Assembly (NCBI GenBank): GCA_947628225.1
Contig: CANQYY010000009.1
Coordinates: forward strand, 43,842-107,841
From: an uncultured Lachnospiraceae bacterium
Lineage (GTDB): Bacteria; Bacillota; Clostridia; Lachnospirales; Lachnospiraceae
Direction of reading: 5' to 3'
DNA: 64,000 nucleotides
Positions within the stretch are counted from its first letter, which is position 1, and every line of letters starts with the position of its first letter. The notes beneath the pieces are model-generated. The model was not told the DNA's origin. It worked only from the letters and a program-made list of their open reading frames with translations, and did no database searches. Below are positions 17,841-27,142 of the stretch, piece by piece. Made by a program: the position numbers and the translations under genes.

Positions 17841-18170
17841 ATGAGTAATATTACCAATATATCAGCCATTGACCGTCTGGAGGATGTCAGCCGTTATTCG
17901 TCCGTGAATCCGCTTGCTGACAAATCAGACCAGGCGGGGGAAACAAGCTTTGATAATTTGCTCAACTCTGCTATGAAGCTGGTAAACCAGACAGAGGAAT
18001 ATTCCAATAAAGCAGAGGAGGAAGAAATCAAATATGCCATGGGACAGTCAGACAGCCTCCATGATTTGATGATTGCTCAACAAAAAGCGAATGTATCACT
18101 GCAATACACCGTGGCAGTAAAAAATACGGCGGTGGAGGCCTATCGTACTCTGATGAACATGCAGTTCTGA
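17841..18170 (+). CDS. fliE: Flagellar hook-basal body complex protein FliE
   Basis: Small adaptor that joins the MS ring (FliF) to the rod (FlgB). The C-terminal half carries the FliE signature (MGQSDSLHDLMIAQQKANVSLQYTVAVKN, in pieces), ending TLMNMQF. 109 aa is normal. Start ATG has GAAAGGAAGG upstream. It sits between flgC and fliF, its expected assembly neighbours. Confidence 0.94.
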   Translation: MSNITNISAIDRLEDVSRYSSVNPLADKSDQAGETSFDNLLNSAMKLVNQTEEYSNKAEEEEIKYAMGQSDSLHDLMIAQQKANVSLQYTVAVKNTAVEAYRTLMNMQF

Positions 18171-18213
18171 TTTGGCGGCATAATAATACATAGCTTTGGG
18201 GAGCGAGAAACAT

Positions 18214-19845
18214 ATGATGGATCAACTGATAGCCATTAAAGATAAAATTGTTGAGTTTTGGAATAAGTATACGACCAAGCAGAAAACGATAATTGTCTGT
18301 GTCACACTGGCAATCTTTTTTGCATTGGTTTTATTAGGCTATTTTTTAACACGTCCCGTCTATACCAATCTGGTTACTCTCAGCGGTGATACGGCGAGTG
18401 AATTTGCCGCTGCCATGGATGCCGCCGGAATTGACTATGATAAAGATTCTGACAGTAACGGAAATACAAGTTTTAGGGTAGAGCAGTCCCAGTATTCGGA
18501 TGCGGTTCTTTTAATGGGCGAAAATAAGATTACCGACGAGGCAATGACCTGGGAGGATGCCCTGGACAACGATATGACGACCTCCTCGGCAGAAAAGAGC
18601 ACAAAGGCGACCTTAGCGCTGCAGTCCTCGATCCGCAGCGGGCTGATGAATTTTGACGGAGTTGAGGACGCTACCGTCTATCTCAACCGTCCGCAGGATG
18701 ATGGGACCATTTTTTCCGAGAAAAAAGAAACGGGGGTCAGCGTTGCCTTTAAGCTGAAACAGGGATATGAGATGTCAACGGAAACAGCCACAGGCATTGC
18801 CTATTATCTGGCAAACGCCGTGGGGAACCCGACCACAGATAACATTATCATTACGGATACTACCGGAACCCTTCTCTATGGCGCAAAAGAAGATAATACT
18901 CTGGGCGGCTCCATATCCGGCAGCGCCGAATATGTCACAAAACTTCGCAATACCTTTACCCAGAATGTCAGCGATATGCTTTTGAAAGCGGGATATGACG
19001 ACGTACAGATCGGAAGTTCCCATATTATGTTTAATATGGATAAGATAACGGAGTTAGTAAAAACCTATACTGCCAATGAAGGGCAGGATCAGGGATTATA
19101 TTCGCATTCCTATAATTATAAGTCCACCGGGCAGTCCGGGAGCGGAGGGATTCCGGGGACAGATTCCAATGGGGATGAAACCGATTATGATATTCAGAGC
19201 AACGGCACGAGCAATACCGAAACCATACTGGATAAATACGATTATCTTCCGAATGAAACCGTTCAGAATATCGAGCATGAGGTAGGGGCTGTCCTGCCGG
19301 AGGAATCTTCCATTGGCATTGTGCTGACACAATATAATGTTGTGACAGAGGAAGCGTTGGAAGATCAGGGGTTATTGGAGGATGTAACCTTTGATGAATA
19401 TGTAGACCAGAACAGCGCGGCAACGGAATTAGAGGTGCCGGACGAGATTATACAGTTAGTGGCGGCGGCTACCGGTATTGCCACGAACAATATTGTGATA
19501 CAGGCGCAGCAAAAACCGGTTTATGAGGCGGCGACAGAAGGCTCCTTTGGCGACAATGTAGCCAACTACCTTATGATCATACTGACGGTGCTGATTGCCG
19601 GACTGCTTATTTTCGTAATCATTCGTGGAACTTCACCGGTAGAGGTGACAGAGCTGGAGCCGGAGCTTTCCGTGGAAGATTTGCTTGCTACTACTCAGGA
19701 TGAAGAAAAGCAGAATCTGGATGAAATTGAACTGAGTGAAAAATCGGAAACCAGAATTATGATAGAGAAGTTTGTAGATGAAAATCCGGAAGCAGTGGCA
19801 ATGCTCCTGCGGAACTGGATTAATGATGAATGGGGAGGTATGTAA
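18214..19845 (+). CDS. fliF: Flagellar MS-ring protein FliF
   Basis: Forms the membrane MS ring on which the basal body, C ring and export gate are built. One membrane helix near the N terminus (TIIVCVTLAIFFALVLLGYF) and one near the C terminus (YLMIILTVLIAGLLIFVII) flank the large extracytoplasmic ring-building domain, and the last residues (ENPEAVAMLLRNWINDE) form the FliG-binding tail. I start at the ATG at 18214, with GGGGAG about 10 bases upstream, rather than at an upstream TTG (18196). 543 aa is normal. fliG starts on the base after the stop. Confidence 0.95.
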   Translation: MMDQLIAIKDKIVEFWNKYTTKQKTIIVCVTLAIFFALVLLGYFLTRPVYTNLVTLSGDTASEFAAAMDAAGIDYDKDSDSNGNTSFRVEQSQYSDAVLLMGENKITDEAMTWEDALDNDMTTSSAEKSTKATLALQSSIRSGLMNFDGVEDATVYLNRPQDDGTIFSEKKETGVSVAFKLKQGYEMSTETATGIAYYLANAVGNPTTDNIIITDTTGTLLYGAKEDNTLGGSISGSAEYVTKLRNTFTQNVSDMLLKAGYDDVQIGSSHIMFNMDKITELVKTYTANEGQDQGLYSHSYNYKSTGQSGSGGIPGTDSNGDETDYDIQSNGTSNTETILDKYDYLPNETVQNIEHEVGAVLPEESSIGIVLTQYNVVTEEALEDQGLLEDVTFDEYVDQNSAATELEVPDEIIQLVAAATGIATNNIVIQAQQKPVYEAATEGSFGDNVANYLMIILTVLIAGLLIFVIIRGTSPVEVTELEPELSVEDLLATTQDEEKQNLDEIELSEKSETRIMIEKFVDENPEAVAMLLRNWINDEWGGM

Positions 19846-20865
19846 ATGAGCGCGAGTTCAAATGCGTCAGAGCTGGACGGCCTTCAAAAAGCCGCCACAT
19901 TGCTTATTACTCTGGGGCCGGAAAAGGCATCCACTATTTTCAAGCATTTAAAAGAGGATGAGATTGAACAGCTCACACTGGAAATTGCCGGGACCAGAAG
20001 TGTTTCGCCTGCCCAGAAAGAGGCTGTTTTAAATGAATTTTATGAGGTGTGTCTGGCACAGCAGTATATTGCCGAGGGCGGTATTGGATATGCCAAGGAT
20101 TTGCTGCAGAAAGCGCTGGGCGAGGAAAAAGCGCAGGAGGTTCTCGGTAAGCTGACGGCATCCCTGCAGGTTCGGCCCTTTGAATTTATCCGGAAAACCG
20201 AGCCTTCCCAGATACTTAACTTTATTCAGGATGAACATCCGCAGACCATCGCCCTTATTTTATCGTATCTATCGCCGCAGCAGTCGGCGGGAATCATTTC
20301 CTCGCTGACGCCGGATAAGCAGACAGATGTGGCAAAGCGTATTGCCATGATGGATCGTACTTCGCCGGATGTCATAAAAGAAGTGGAAAATATCTTAGAG
20401 CAAAAGCTTGCCTCCTTAGTAAGTCAGGATTATACTATCGTGGGCGGTGTAGACTCTGTTGTTGAAGTGCTTAATACCGTAGACCGCGGAACAGAGAAAC
20501 ACATTATGGAAAATCTCGAAATCGAAGAACCGGAACTTGCCGACGAAATACGAAAGAAAATGTTTGTATTCGAGGATATCCTTATGCTGGACGACCGTTC
20601 TATTCAGCGTGTGCTTCGCGAGGTTGAACACAGTGAATTGGCTGTGGCGCTGAAAAATGCCAACGAAGAGGTACAAAATGTTATCTTTAATAATATGTCC
20701 ACCCGTCTTGCCGATATGATTCGGGAGGATATGGAATATATGGGTCCGGTTCGTCTGAAGGATGTAGAAGAGGCGCAGCAGAAGATTGTAAATGTCATCC
20801 GGAAGCTGGAGGATTCGGCAGAGATTGTTATTTCCCGTGGCGGAGGTGACGAGATTATTGTCTAA
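19846..20865 (+). CDS. fliG: Flagellar motor switch protein FliG
   Basis: Rotor protein of the C ring that meets the MotAB stator and sets rotation direction. The N-terminal FliF-binding domain, the middle domain with EHPQTIALILSYLSPQQS, and the C-terminal torque domain (FVFEDILMLDDRSIQRVLREVE, MREDMEYMGPVRLKDVEEAQ-like block) are all present. 339 aa is standard. The ATG abuts the fliF stop, with GGGAGG inside the end of fliF. Its 3' end also holds the ribosome site and TTG start of fliH. Confidence 0.96.
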   Translation: MSASSNASELDGLQKAATLLITLGPEKASTIFKHLKEDEIEQLTLEIAGTRSVSPAQKEAVLNEFYEVCLAQQYIAEGGIGYAKDLLQKALGEEKAQEVLGKLTASLQVRPFEFIRKTEPSQILNFIQDEHPQTIALILSYLSPQQSAGIISSLTPDKQTDVAKRIAMMDRTSPDVIKEVENILEQKLASLVSQDYTIVGGVDSVVEVLNTVDRGTEKHIMENLEIEEPELADEIRKKMFVFEDILMLDDRSIQRVLREVEHSELAVALKNANEEVQNVIFNNMSTRLADMIREDMEYMGPVRLKDVEEAQQKIVNVIRKLEDSAEIVISRGGGDEIIV

Positions 20866-21691
20866 TTTAATTAAATATCCTTTTGTCAATTTTAACGGGA
20901 AGGATAAAGTTATCATAGACTATGAAAAAGCAGAAGAGTCCTTTGTCCCGCTGCAAAAGGATGCCAGGGTAAAAATCCGTTCGGTAGAGGAAGTGGAGCG
21001 GGAAGCCAGTCAGGAAAAGAACGGGGAATTAGCGGCAGGGAGTGAATTTTCTCCCGGAGTGCCGGTAGTGAATTTTGATGAAGTAATGCAGGAAAAAGAG
21101 AAAGAAGCCAAAGAAGCGGCAGAAAAGATCGTATCCGAAGCAGAGGCGCGGGCAGAACAATTACTGTCCGAAGCAGAAGCGCAGGCAGGGCAGATGAAGG
21201 AAAAAGCCCGTGAGGAAGGACGGGAAGCCGGAAGAGAAGAGGGGCTTGCAAAAGCGGAGGAGGAATTATCCGCGCTCCGTCAGAATATGCAGGAAGAAAA
21301 AGAAAATCAGGAGCAGGAATATCGGAAGATGATAACCGAGGTGGAGGGACGTTATGTCGAGGTGCTCTGTTCTCTTGTCCAGAAAATAACCGGTGTGCTT
21401 GTTTCGGATAAAAAGGACGTTCTTTTGCATCTTATCCGCAGCAGCATTGCGGATATGGAACCTGCCAGTTCCTATATTATCCGCGTTTCTTCCGAGGATG
21501 TATTGTTTGTAGAGAGCCACAGGGACGAGATTCGGAATAAGGCGGGGATAACGGCAACGGTAGAAGTGCAGGAAGAAAAGAGCCTGGGGAAGGATGACTG
21601 TATTATAGAAACAGACACGCAGATGGTAGATTGCGGATTCCGCACCCAGTTAGATAACCTTGTCAGCACGCTTCGTATGATTGCTCAATAA
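20858..21691 (+). CDS. fliH: Flagellar export ATPase regulator FliH (TTG start)
   Basis: Stator-like negative regulator that holds the export ATPase FliI at the gate. Long charged coiled coil (about 75-170, rich in Glu, Ala, Lys, Arg) followed by a V-type-ATPase-E-like C-terminal domain (VEGRYVEVLCSLVQKITGVL onward). The start is a TTG at 20858: GGAGGTGA lies 8 bases upstream inside fliG, and the protein then begins LSNLIKYPFVNF, which fits FliH; the longer open frame from 20792 has no comparable site. This makes an 8-base overlap with fliG, which implies translational coupling. 277 aa is normal for Firmicutes. Confidence 0.9.
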   Translation: MSNLIKYPFVNFNGKDKVIIDYEKAEESFVPLQKDARVKIRSVEEVEREASQEKNGELAAGSEFSPGVPVVNFDEVMQEKEKEAKEAAEKIVSEAEARAEQLLSEAEAQAGQMKEKAREEGREAGREEGLAKAEEELSALRQNMQEEKENQEQEYRKMITEVEGRYVEVLCSLVQKITGVLVSDKKDVLLHLIRSSIADMEPASSYIIRVSSEDVLFVESHRDEIRNKAGITATVEVQEEKSLGKDDCIIETDTQMVDCGFRTQLDNLVSTLRMIAQ

Positions 21692-21709
21692 TGCAGAAGG
21701 GCTGGTTAC

Positions 21710-23050
21710 ATGATTCCGATTAATTTTGAAAAATATGAGGCATTGACGGAAAAGAACTTTGCCAGTCAGCTGGGAAAAGTTTCCAAAGTGGTAGGCCTGA
21801 CGATTGAATCGATTGGCCCCAGTGCAAAATTAAATGATTTGTGCCTGATAAAATCAAGCACGAAAAATGAACCCGTAAAAGCGGAAGTGGTGGGCTTTCG
21901 TGATGACAGGGTTCTTTTGATGCCCTATGATGATGTAGAAGGAGTCGGGCTCGGCAGCTGGGTGGAAAACACAGGGGCGCCGCTGCAGGTGGCGGTCAGC
22001 GATAAATTGCTGGGCTGTACGTTGGATGGAGTGGGCGTTCCCATGACCGCAGACGCCTTAGAGGAGAGCGCTGCCCATTATTCCGTCGAGGCGACGCCGC
22101 CGGATCCTCTGAGCCGAAAAATTATTGATGATGTGCTGCCCTTGGGGGTAAAGGCGGTAGACGGGCTTATTACAGTAGGGAAAGGACAGCGTATTGGCAT
22201 TTTTGCCGGAAGCGGCGTAGGCAAGAGCACGCTGATGGGAATGTTTGCCAGAAACACAAAGGCGGATATAAATGTGATTGCCCTGATTGGCGAGCGCGGC
22301 AGGGAGGTTCGGGAATTTATAGAGAGAGATTTGGGAGAAGAGGGAATGAAGCGGTCGGTTGTGGTAGTGGCGACGTCAGACAAACCCGCCCTCATTCGGA
22401 ATAAAGCGGCAAAAACTGCTACTGCCGTGGCAGAATATTTCAGGGATCAGGGTCGGGACGTGCTTTTAATGATGGATAATCTGACCCGTTTTTCCATGGC
22501 GCAGAGAGAAATCGGGCTGGCATCGGGAGAACCGCCGGTATCCAGGGGATATCCGCCCAGCGTGTATTCGGAAATGCCGAAGCTGTTGGAAAGGGCGGGA
22601 AATTCAGATAAAGGCTCCATTACCGGCCTGTATGCCGTTCTGGTAGACGGAGATGATTTTAATGAACCGATTGCGGATACGGCGAGAGGCATTCTGGACG
22701 GGCATATCGTATTGTCCCGCAGCATGGCGCAGAAAAACCATTATCCCGCTATTGATGTGTTACAGAGTATATCCCGTGTCATGTCTTCCATTGCGGATCA
22801 AAAGCACAAGGAACTGGCAGGACAGATGAAAGCAGTGCTTGCCACCTATCAGGAGGCGGAAGATTTAATTAATATAGGCGCCTATAAGACGGGCTCCAAT
22901 CCGGACATTGATTTTGCGATTCAGAAAATCCGGGCGGTAAACCGGTTTTTGCAGCAGGGAACAGAAGAAAAATTCCTGTTTGATGAAATTGTAGATGAGA
23001 TGGGGCATATTTTTAACCCCGATTCAGAAACAGAGGATGGGGATGAATAA
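21710..23050 (+). CDS. fliI: Flagellum-specific export ATPase FliI
   Basis: F1-ATPase-like ATPase of the flagellar type III secretion apparatus. Walker A GSGVGKST at about 167-174, Walker B DVLLMMDNLTRF, and GEPPVSRGYPPSVYSEMPKL are clear. 446 aa is normal. It follows fliH, and its stop overlaps the fliJ ATG by one base (TAATG), the usual coupling of the soluble export components. Confidence 0.96.
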   Translation: MIPINFEKYEALTEKNFASQLGKVSKVVGLTIESIGPSAKLNDLCLIKSSTKNEPVKAEVVGFRDDRVLLMPYDDVEGVGLGSWVENTGAPLQVAVSDKLLGCTLDGVGVPMTADALEESAAHYSVEATPPDPLSRKIIDDVLPLGVKAVDGLITVGKGQRIGIFAGSGVGKSTLMGMFARNTKADINVIALIGERGREVREFIERDLGEEGMKRSVVVVATSDKPALIRNKAAKTATAVAEYFRDQGRDVLLMMDNLTRFSMAQREIGLASGEPPVSRGYPPSVYSEMPKLLERAGNSDKGSITGLYAVLVDGDDFNEPIADTARGILDGHIVLSRSMAQKNHYPAIDVLQSISRVMSSIADQKHKELAGQMKAVLATYQEAEDLINIGAYKTGSNPDIDFAIQKIRAVNRFLQQGTEEKFLFDEIVDEMGHIFNPDSETEDGDE

Positions 23051-23496
23051 TGGGAAGATTCATATTTTCCATGCAGAGCCTCCTGAATATTAAGGAAAAA
23101 CTGGAGGAGCAGGAAAAAAATAATTACAGTCAGGCAAACAGGCGCCTGCTGGAAGCGCAGGAAGAACTCCGGAAACAGCAGGAGAGGCAGCGGGAAGCGG
23201 AAATGCGGCTCCGGGAGGAAATATCAGATGCGCTTCATATTGGCGAAATACGCCGGAGAGAGGATGCCGTAGAGATCCTGAAAGGATATGTGGCAGCGCA
23301 AGAACAGGTTGTTGACGAGCGGGAGCAGGAACTGGAGATAGCCAGAGTACGCCTGAACGAGGCGCGAAAAGAGCGAAAGACCTTTGAAAAGCTTCGGGAA
23401 AAGGCGTTTGAAAAATATATCGCGGAAGAGAACAGGAAGGAACAGAAGGAAGTAGACGAACTGGTAAGTTACCGGTTTAGCGGCGATACCAGATAA
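23050..23496 (+). CDS. fliJ: Flagellar export chaperone FliJ
   Basis: Coiled-coil stalk protein of the export ATPase complex. The whole 148-residue protein is a charged helix (FSMQSLLNIKEKLEEQEKNN at the start), rich in Glu, Gln, Arg and Lys, with no globular domain. Sequence conservation in this family is low; identity rests on length, the MQSLLNIKE-type N terminus and position between fliI and the motE/ylxF-like gene. Confidence 0.88.
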   Translation: MGRFIFSMQSLLNIKEKLEEQEKNNYSQANRRLLEAQEELRKQQERQREAEMRLREEISDALHIGEIRRREDAVEILKGYVAAQEQVVDEREQELEIARVRLNEARKERKTFEKLREKAFEKYIAEENRKEQKEVDELVSYRFSGDTR

Positions 23497-23529
23497 AAGC
23501 GGCGGAGGCTGCGGAAATGAGGAATGGAT

Positions 23530-24300
23530 ATGGCAAAGAAAGATAAGAAAAATGAAAATCCGGAACTGGAGGAATTTGAAGAGGGCGCCGGCAGTAAGAT
23601 TGTGACAATTTTGATCGTGCTGGTCATTGTATTAATCTGGCTGGGAATCTTTGGAGTGCTTATCAAGCTGAATGTCGGAAATTTTGGAAGCGATGTTCTT
23701 TATCCGGTCTTAAAAGATGTCCCTGTCCTCAACTGGATTTTACCGGATGTGGGCGACGAAGGGGATACAGAAGAAACCTCCACGGAATACGATAATCTGA
23801 CAGCGGCTAACGCCAGAATCAAGGAACTGGAAAGCCGTCTGGCTGCCACAAGCAGTTCCGACAGCGCCAACAGCAGCGAAATCGAAGAACTGCGGGCTGA
23901 AATCAGCCGCTTGAAAAAGTTTGAGGACAATCAGAAAAAATTTGCCCAGAGAGTGAAGGAATTTGACAGTAACGTGGTATATAATGACAAGGCGCCGGAG
24001 CTGGAGGAATATAAAAAATACTATGAGGAAATAGAGCCGGATAATGCGGAGGAAATTTACAGAGAGGTATGCCGCCAGTATGAATATTCGCAGGAAATCA
24101 AAGATCAGGCGGAAACCTACGCCAAGATGGAGCCGGCAAATGCGGCGGCGGTTTTGGAGGAAATGTCAAACGACCTGACTCTGGTGGCGCGCATTCTGGA
24201 TTCTATGCAGACTTCAAAAAGCGCCTTGATCCTGCAGAGCATGAAGCCGACCACGGCAGCTCAGGTGACGACGAAAATGACGGCAATGAAAAAGCCGTAG
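23530..24300 (+). CDS. ylxF: MotE/YlxF-family flagellar protein
   Basis: Single-pass membrane protein with a long periplasm-side or extracellular helix and a C-terminal MgtE-N/MotE-like domain. One membrane helix (IVTILIVLVIVLIWLGIFGV) lies near residue 25; a coiled coil follows (about 85-130), then KMEPANAAAVLEEMSNDL, LVARILDSM and ALILQSMKPTTAA, the repeat pattern of MotE domains. In other bacteria MotE acts as a chaperone for the motility protein MotC; in Bacillus the equivalent ylxF lies between fliJ and fliK, exactly as here. I use the second ATG (23530) because GAGGA is 6 bases before it and touches the first. Function in Gram-positives is inferred. Confidence 0.8.
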   Translation: MAKKDKKNENPELEEFEEGAGSKIVTILIVLVIVLIWLGIFGVLIKLNVGNFGSDVLYPVLKDVPVLNWILPDVGDEGDTEETSTEYDNLTAANARIKELESRLAATSSSDSANSSEIEELRAEISRLKKFEDNQKKFAQRVKEFDSNVVYNDKAPELEEYKKYYEEIEPDNAEEIYREVCRQYEYSQEIKDQAETYAKMEPANAAAVLEEMSNDLTLVARILDSMQTSKSALILQSMKPTTAAQVTTKMTAMKKP

Positions 24301-24326
24301 GGATTGGATAAAATTGATTTTGGTGT

Positions 24327-24356
24327 TAAGCGCACATAAAAAAATGCCGATATAAT
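24327..24356 (+). promoter_or_regulatory. Candidate sigma-28 (SigD/FliA) promoter before fliK
   Basis: In the 94-base gap before fliK, TAAG (24327-24330) is followed after 15 bases by GCCGATAT (24346-24353). The sigma-28 consensus is about TAAA, 15 bases, GCCGATAA. An overlapping TATAAT (24351-24356) could instead be a sigma-A -10, but its best -35 (TTAAGC) is 19 bases away. Confidence 0.5.
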
Positions 24357-24394
24357 CCTTGTAGAAGATTTATAAGAAGAAAGGAGGGAAGAAG

Positions 24395-25777
24395 ATGCAG
24401 ACACAGGGGATTTCCCTTGTTGCTTCAAATTTGTCAGGAAAGACATCCGGCAGAAGTACGAAAGCAAATGACGCTACTTTCGACAGCTTTATGTCAGACC
24501 ATGCTTCCGGCATGGAACGTCAGCCTTCAAACCGGCAGGATGCGAAAACGGGAAATGCGCTGGTGGTAAAAACAGAGAAGAATGCGGCGCCGGCAGATAC
24601 TGTTTCCGTACCGGTAAAAAAAGCCGGGCAGGAAGAATCCTTTGCTCATAACATTAACGTAAAGGAAGCCGGTAAAAAGATAAGCCGGATGCTGCAGGAG
24701 GCTTTGGGACTGACAGAGGAAGAGCTTCAGGACATTCTCCTCCAGTCGGGAATCGATCTCGGGCTTTTACCGCTTCAGTTTACCTATTCCGACAACACCT
24801 TGTGGCCGGTAGCGGCGTATACCCTGCAAAATCTTGTTATGGAAGTGCATGGGATCGCGGACAAAGCAGTATTTCTGACAAACAGTGATTTACAGAAAGA
24901 ACTGTCAGACATACTTGGCAAGGTAACAGAGGTTCTGACAGACGCTATGAAAGAATTAGAATATTCCATGGCGCCGGAAGCCTCTCAGGAAGTATTGCCG
25001 GAGGAGATTCTCACACAGGATGAGCCGATATTGCCGCAGAAATCGGCAGAAATAATCGGCAGGAATGTTGAGAATGCGCCGGTAGCGGACGGTCAGGAAC
25101 CTCTATCCGAATTTGCCGGACAGCAGGAAGAAGAGCCCTATCAGGTCATTGTGGAAACCGGGACAGAAACCGAAAGCGATACGGCGGATGACAGCCCGGA
25201 TACCCAGACGCCTTTATCGCAGACAACGCAGGAAGAAGTACCGGCAGATTTTGGAAAGACAGGAGCGAATCTTTTTACTGAGCGTTTGGCGGAAGCATTT
25301 CGTCCGGAAGCAGAAACTTCCGTTTCTGTCAGCCGTACCATGACGCAAATCGTGGAACAGGTAATCCGACAGGTGCGGGTTCGGGTTATGCCGGAAACCA
25401 CCAGTATGGAATTACAGTTACATCCGGCAAGCCTTGGAAGAGTAAATCTTCAGGTTTCCTCACACGGCAGCGGCGCGGCAACAGCAATGCTGGTTGTGGA
25501 AAATCAAATGGCAAAAGAAGCGTTGGAAAGCCAGTTGATTACCCTGAAAGAAACCTTTGAGGAGCAGGGACTGAAGGTAGATGCGGTAGAGGTTACGGTT
25601 TCAGAATTTGGTTTAAACAGCCAAAGCGGACAGAAATCGCAGGAGCAGGCAGAAGGAAGACAGAAAAACCGCAGATTCCGCCGGGAAATTGACGGAGAAA
25701 TGGCGCAGGAGGATGCGACAGGCGCTACAGAAGCAGCAAGAAGAGATGAAGACAGTGTAGTAGATTATACCGCATAA
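24395..25777 (+). CDS. fliK: Flagellar hook-length control protein FliK
   Basis: Secreted molecular ruler that measures the hook and switches export specificity at FlhB. Low-complexity, Ser/Glu/Gln-rich N-terminal and middle part, then the conserved Flg_hook domain (about 305-410: RVRVMPETTSMELQLHPASL, GRVNLQV, LKETFEEQGLKVDAVEV). A basic, acid-rich tail follows. 460 aa is within the wide family range. AAGGAGG precedes the ATG. Preceded by a gap with a sigma-28-like promoter and followed by flgD, as usual. Confidence 0.9.
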   Translation: MQTQGISLVASNLSGKTSGRSTKANDATFDSFMSDHASGMERQPSNRQDAKTGNALVVKTEKNAAPADTVSVPVKKAGQEESFAHNINVKEAGKKISRMLQEALGLTEEELQDILLQSGIDLGLLPLQFTYSDNTLWPVAAYTLQNLVMEVHGIADKAVFLTNSDLQKELSDILGKVTEVLTDAMKELEYSMAPEASQEVLPEEILTQDEPILPQKSAEIIGRNVENAPVADGQEPLSEFAGQQEEEPYQVIVETGTETESDTADDSPDTQTPLSQTTQEEVPADFGKTGANLFTERLAEAFRPEAETSVSVSRTMTQIVEQVIRQVRVRVMPETTSMELQLHPASLGRVNLQVSSHGSGAATAMLVVENQMAKEALESQLITLKETFEEQGLKVDAVEVTVSEFGLNSQSGQKSQEQAEGRQKNRRFRREIDGEMAQEDATGATEAARRDEDSVVDYTA

Positions 25778-25806
25778 CACTATTATAAGTGAGAAAGGAG
25801 GAAAAC

Positions 25807-26646
25807 ATGGCAGGAGTTAACAGTAATGACCTTACCACTTCGCTGGATGAGCTGGCATGGGCAAACAGAAATGCAGCGACAACCGGGAACAAGACAAGAG
25901 GCTCCAGTGAATTAGGCAAGGAAGAATTTTTGCAGTTATTAGTATGTCAGCTGCAGAATCAGGATCCATTGAATCCGCAGAGCGATACCGAATTTATTTC
26001 ACAGCTCGCACAGTTCTCGTCTTTGGAGCAGATGTCCAATATGAATTCCACATTTTCCAACTCAGCCGCATACAGCATGGTAGGAAAGGAAGTAATTGTC
26101 CGCCAGACGGATGAGGCAGGAAGGGTAACAGAAGTTCAGGGAACCGTAGATTTTGTGGAAATAAGAAATGGGGAAGCGTATCTGTCGATTGATGGCAAAA
26201 CCTATCCGGTGGAGGATCTGGTTATGGTAATGGATACCTATTATGCCGTGCAGGCGTATCTGCCATCCATCGAGGAGCAGGTTCTTTCCTATGACAGCGA
26301 AAATCCGAGCCCGCTGAAAGTAAAGATTAATCTGGGCAAGAACGGATATGAGGCAAGCAGCGTGGCAGTTTCCATTAACGGTCAGGTAATTGATAAGGAA
26401 TATTTAAGCTATAAAGACGGAGTGCTGACGATTTCGCCGAAAGCATTTGAAAATGTAGGAACCGGAAGTTACTACCTTGGCTTCTATTTTGACGATCCGT
26501 TTTCCACTACCGTGACAGATAAGGTAGTAGTAAATGTAGCAAACGATAATCCGGCGGCTGCGGAACCGGACGATACGGAAGATGGCTCGGACGGCGAAAC
26601 AGAAGGCGGCGATTCACAGACAGAACAAACAGAAAACGAGGCATGA
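25807..26646 (+). CDS. flgD: Flagellar hook capping protein FlgD
   Basis: Scaffold cap that guides polymerisation of hook protein FlgE and is later lost. The N-terminal signature LGKEEFLQLLVCQLQNQDPL, DTEFISQLAQFSSLEQM is diagnostic; a Tudor/FnIII-like middle domain follows. The C terminus carries a 35-residue acidic tail (Asp, Glu, Gly, Thr) that is not part of the core family. Start at ATG 25807, 5 bases after AAGGAGG; an in-frame GTG at 25789 lies before the site. 279 aa. Its stop overlaps an in-frame ATG of the next gene region (ATGA), implying coupling. Confidence 0.94.
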   Translation: MAGVNSNDLTTSLDELAWANRNAATTGNKTRGSSELGKEEFLQLLVCQLQNQDPLNPQSDTEFISQLAQFSSLEQMSNMNSTFSNSAAYSMVGKEVIVRQTDEAGRVTEVQGTVDFVEIRNGEAYLSIDGKTYPVEDLVMVMDTYYAVQAYLPSIEEQVLSYDSENPSPLKVKINLGKNGYEASSVAVSINGQVIDKEYLSYKDGVLTISPKAFENVGTGSYYLGFYFDDPFSTTVTDKVVVNVANDNPAAAEPDDTEDGSDGETEGGDSQTEQTENEA

Positions 26647-26663
26647 CAGGAGGTCAGAGCGAT

Positions 26664-27050
26664 ATGAATGTAGAAAATACGAATTATGCATCCATTGAGC
26701 GCATCCGAAGTCAGTTAACGTCAGGCCGGACTATCAAAGACGACAGCAGGGAAGCAAAAAAACCAGCGCAGACGTTCGGTGATATTCTGACAGATAAAGC
26801 CAATCAGGTTAAATTTTCAAAGCATGCGTCCAGACGTTTGGAAACAAGAGAGATAGACATGTCAAAGGAGCAGAAGGACCGTTTGCAGAATGCAGCCGAG
26901 ATAGCAAGGCAGAAGGGGATGAGAGAATCCCTTGTTATGGTGGACAATATGGCTTTTATAGTAAATGTCAGAAATAATACGGTAATCACAGCGGTCAACG
27001 ATACCGAACAGGCGGTTTTTACCAATATCGATGGAGCGATAATCAACTAA
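26664..27050 (+). CDS. Flagellar operon protein, TIGR02530/YlzI-neighbourhood family
   Basis: Small (128 aa) cytoplasmic protein of the flagellar-operon family usually found between flgD and flgE in Firmicutes. It is recognised by VKFSKHASRRLETREIDMS, then KGMRESLVMVDNMAFIV and TVITAVNDTEQAVFTNIDGAII. Its role is not established. The ATG at 26664 has AGGAGGT 9 bases upstream; a longer frame starting with the ATGA overlap at 26643 is possible but puts the ribosome site inside the gene. Position between flgD and flgE supports a hook-related job. Confidence 0.82.
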   Translation: MNVENTNYASIERIRSQLTSGRTIKDDSREAKKPAQTFGDILTDKANQVKFSKHASRRLETREIDMSKEQKDRLQNAAEIARQKGMRESLVMVDNMAFIVNVRNNTVITAVNDTEQAVFTNIDGAIIN

Positions 27051-27142
27051 AAAACAATAACATGCTGGCCCTTAACAGGAAGCATGAGCACTTTTGAATG
27101 CCAGATAAAGTGCATAAAAAGATAATTGGAGGGTGATTTATC

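Noticed and set aside
27061..27142. Possible regulatory hairpin or sigma-28 promoter before flgE
   Set aside because: CATGCT/AGCATG (27061-27066, 27081-27086) and a GCCAGATAA-like string are present, but stems are short and the -10 has an inserted base with no matching -35.
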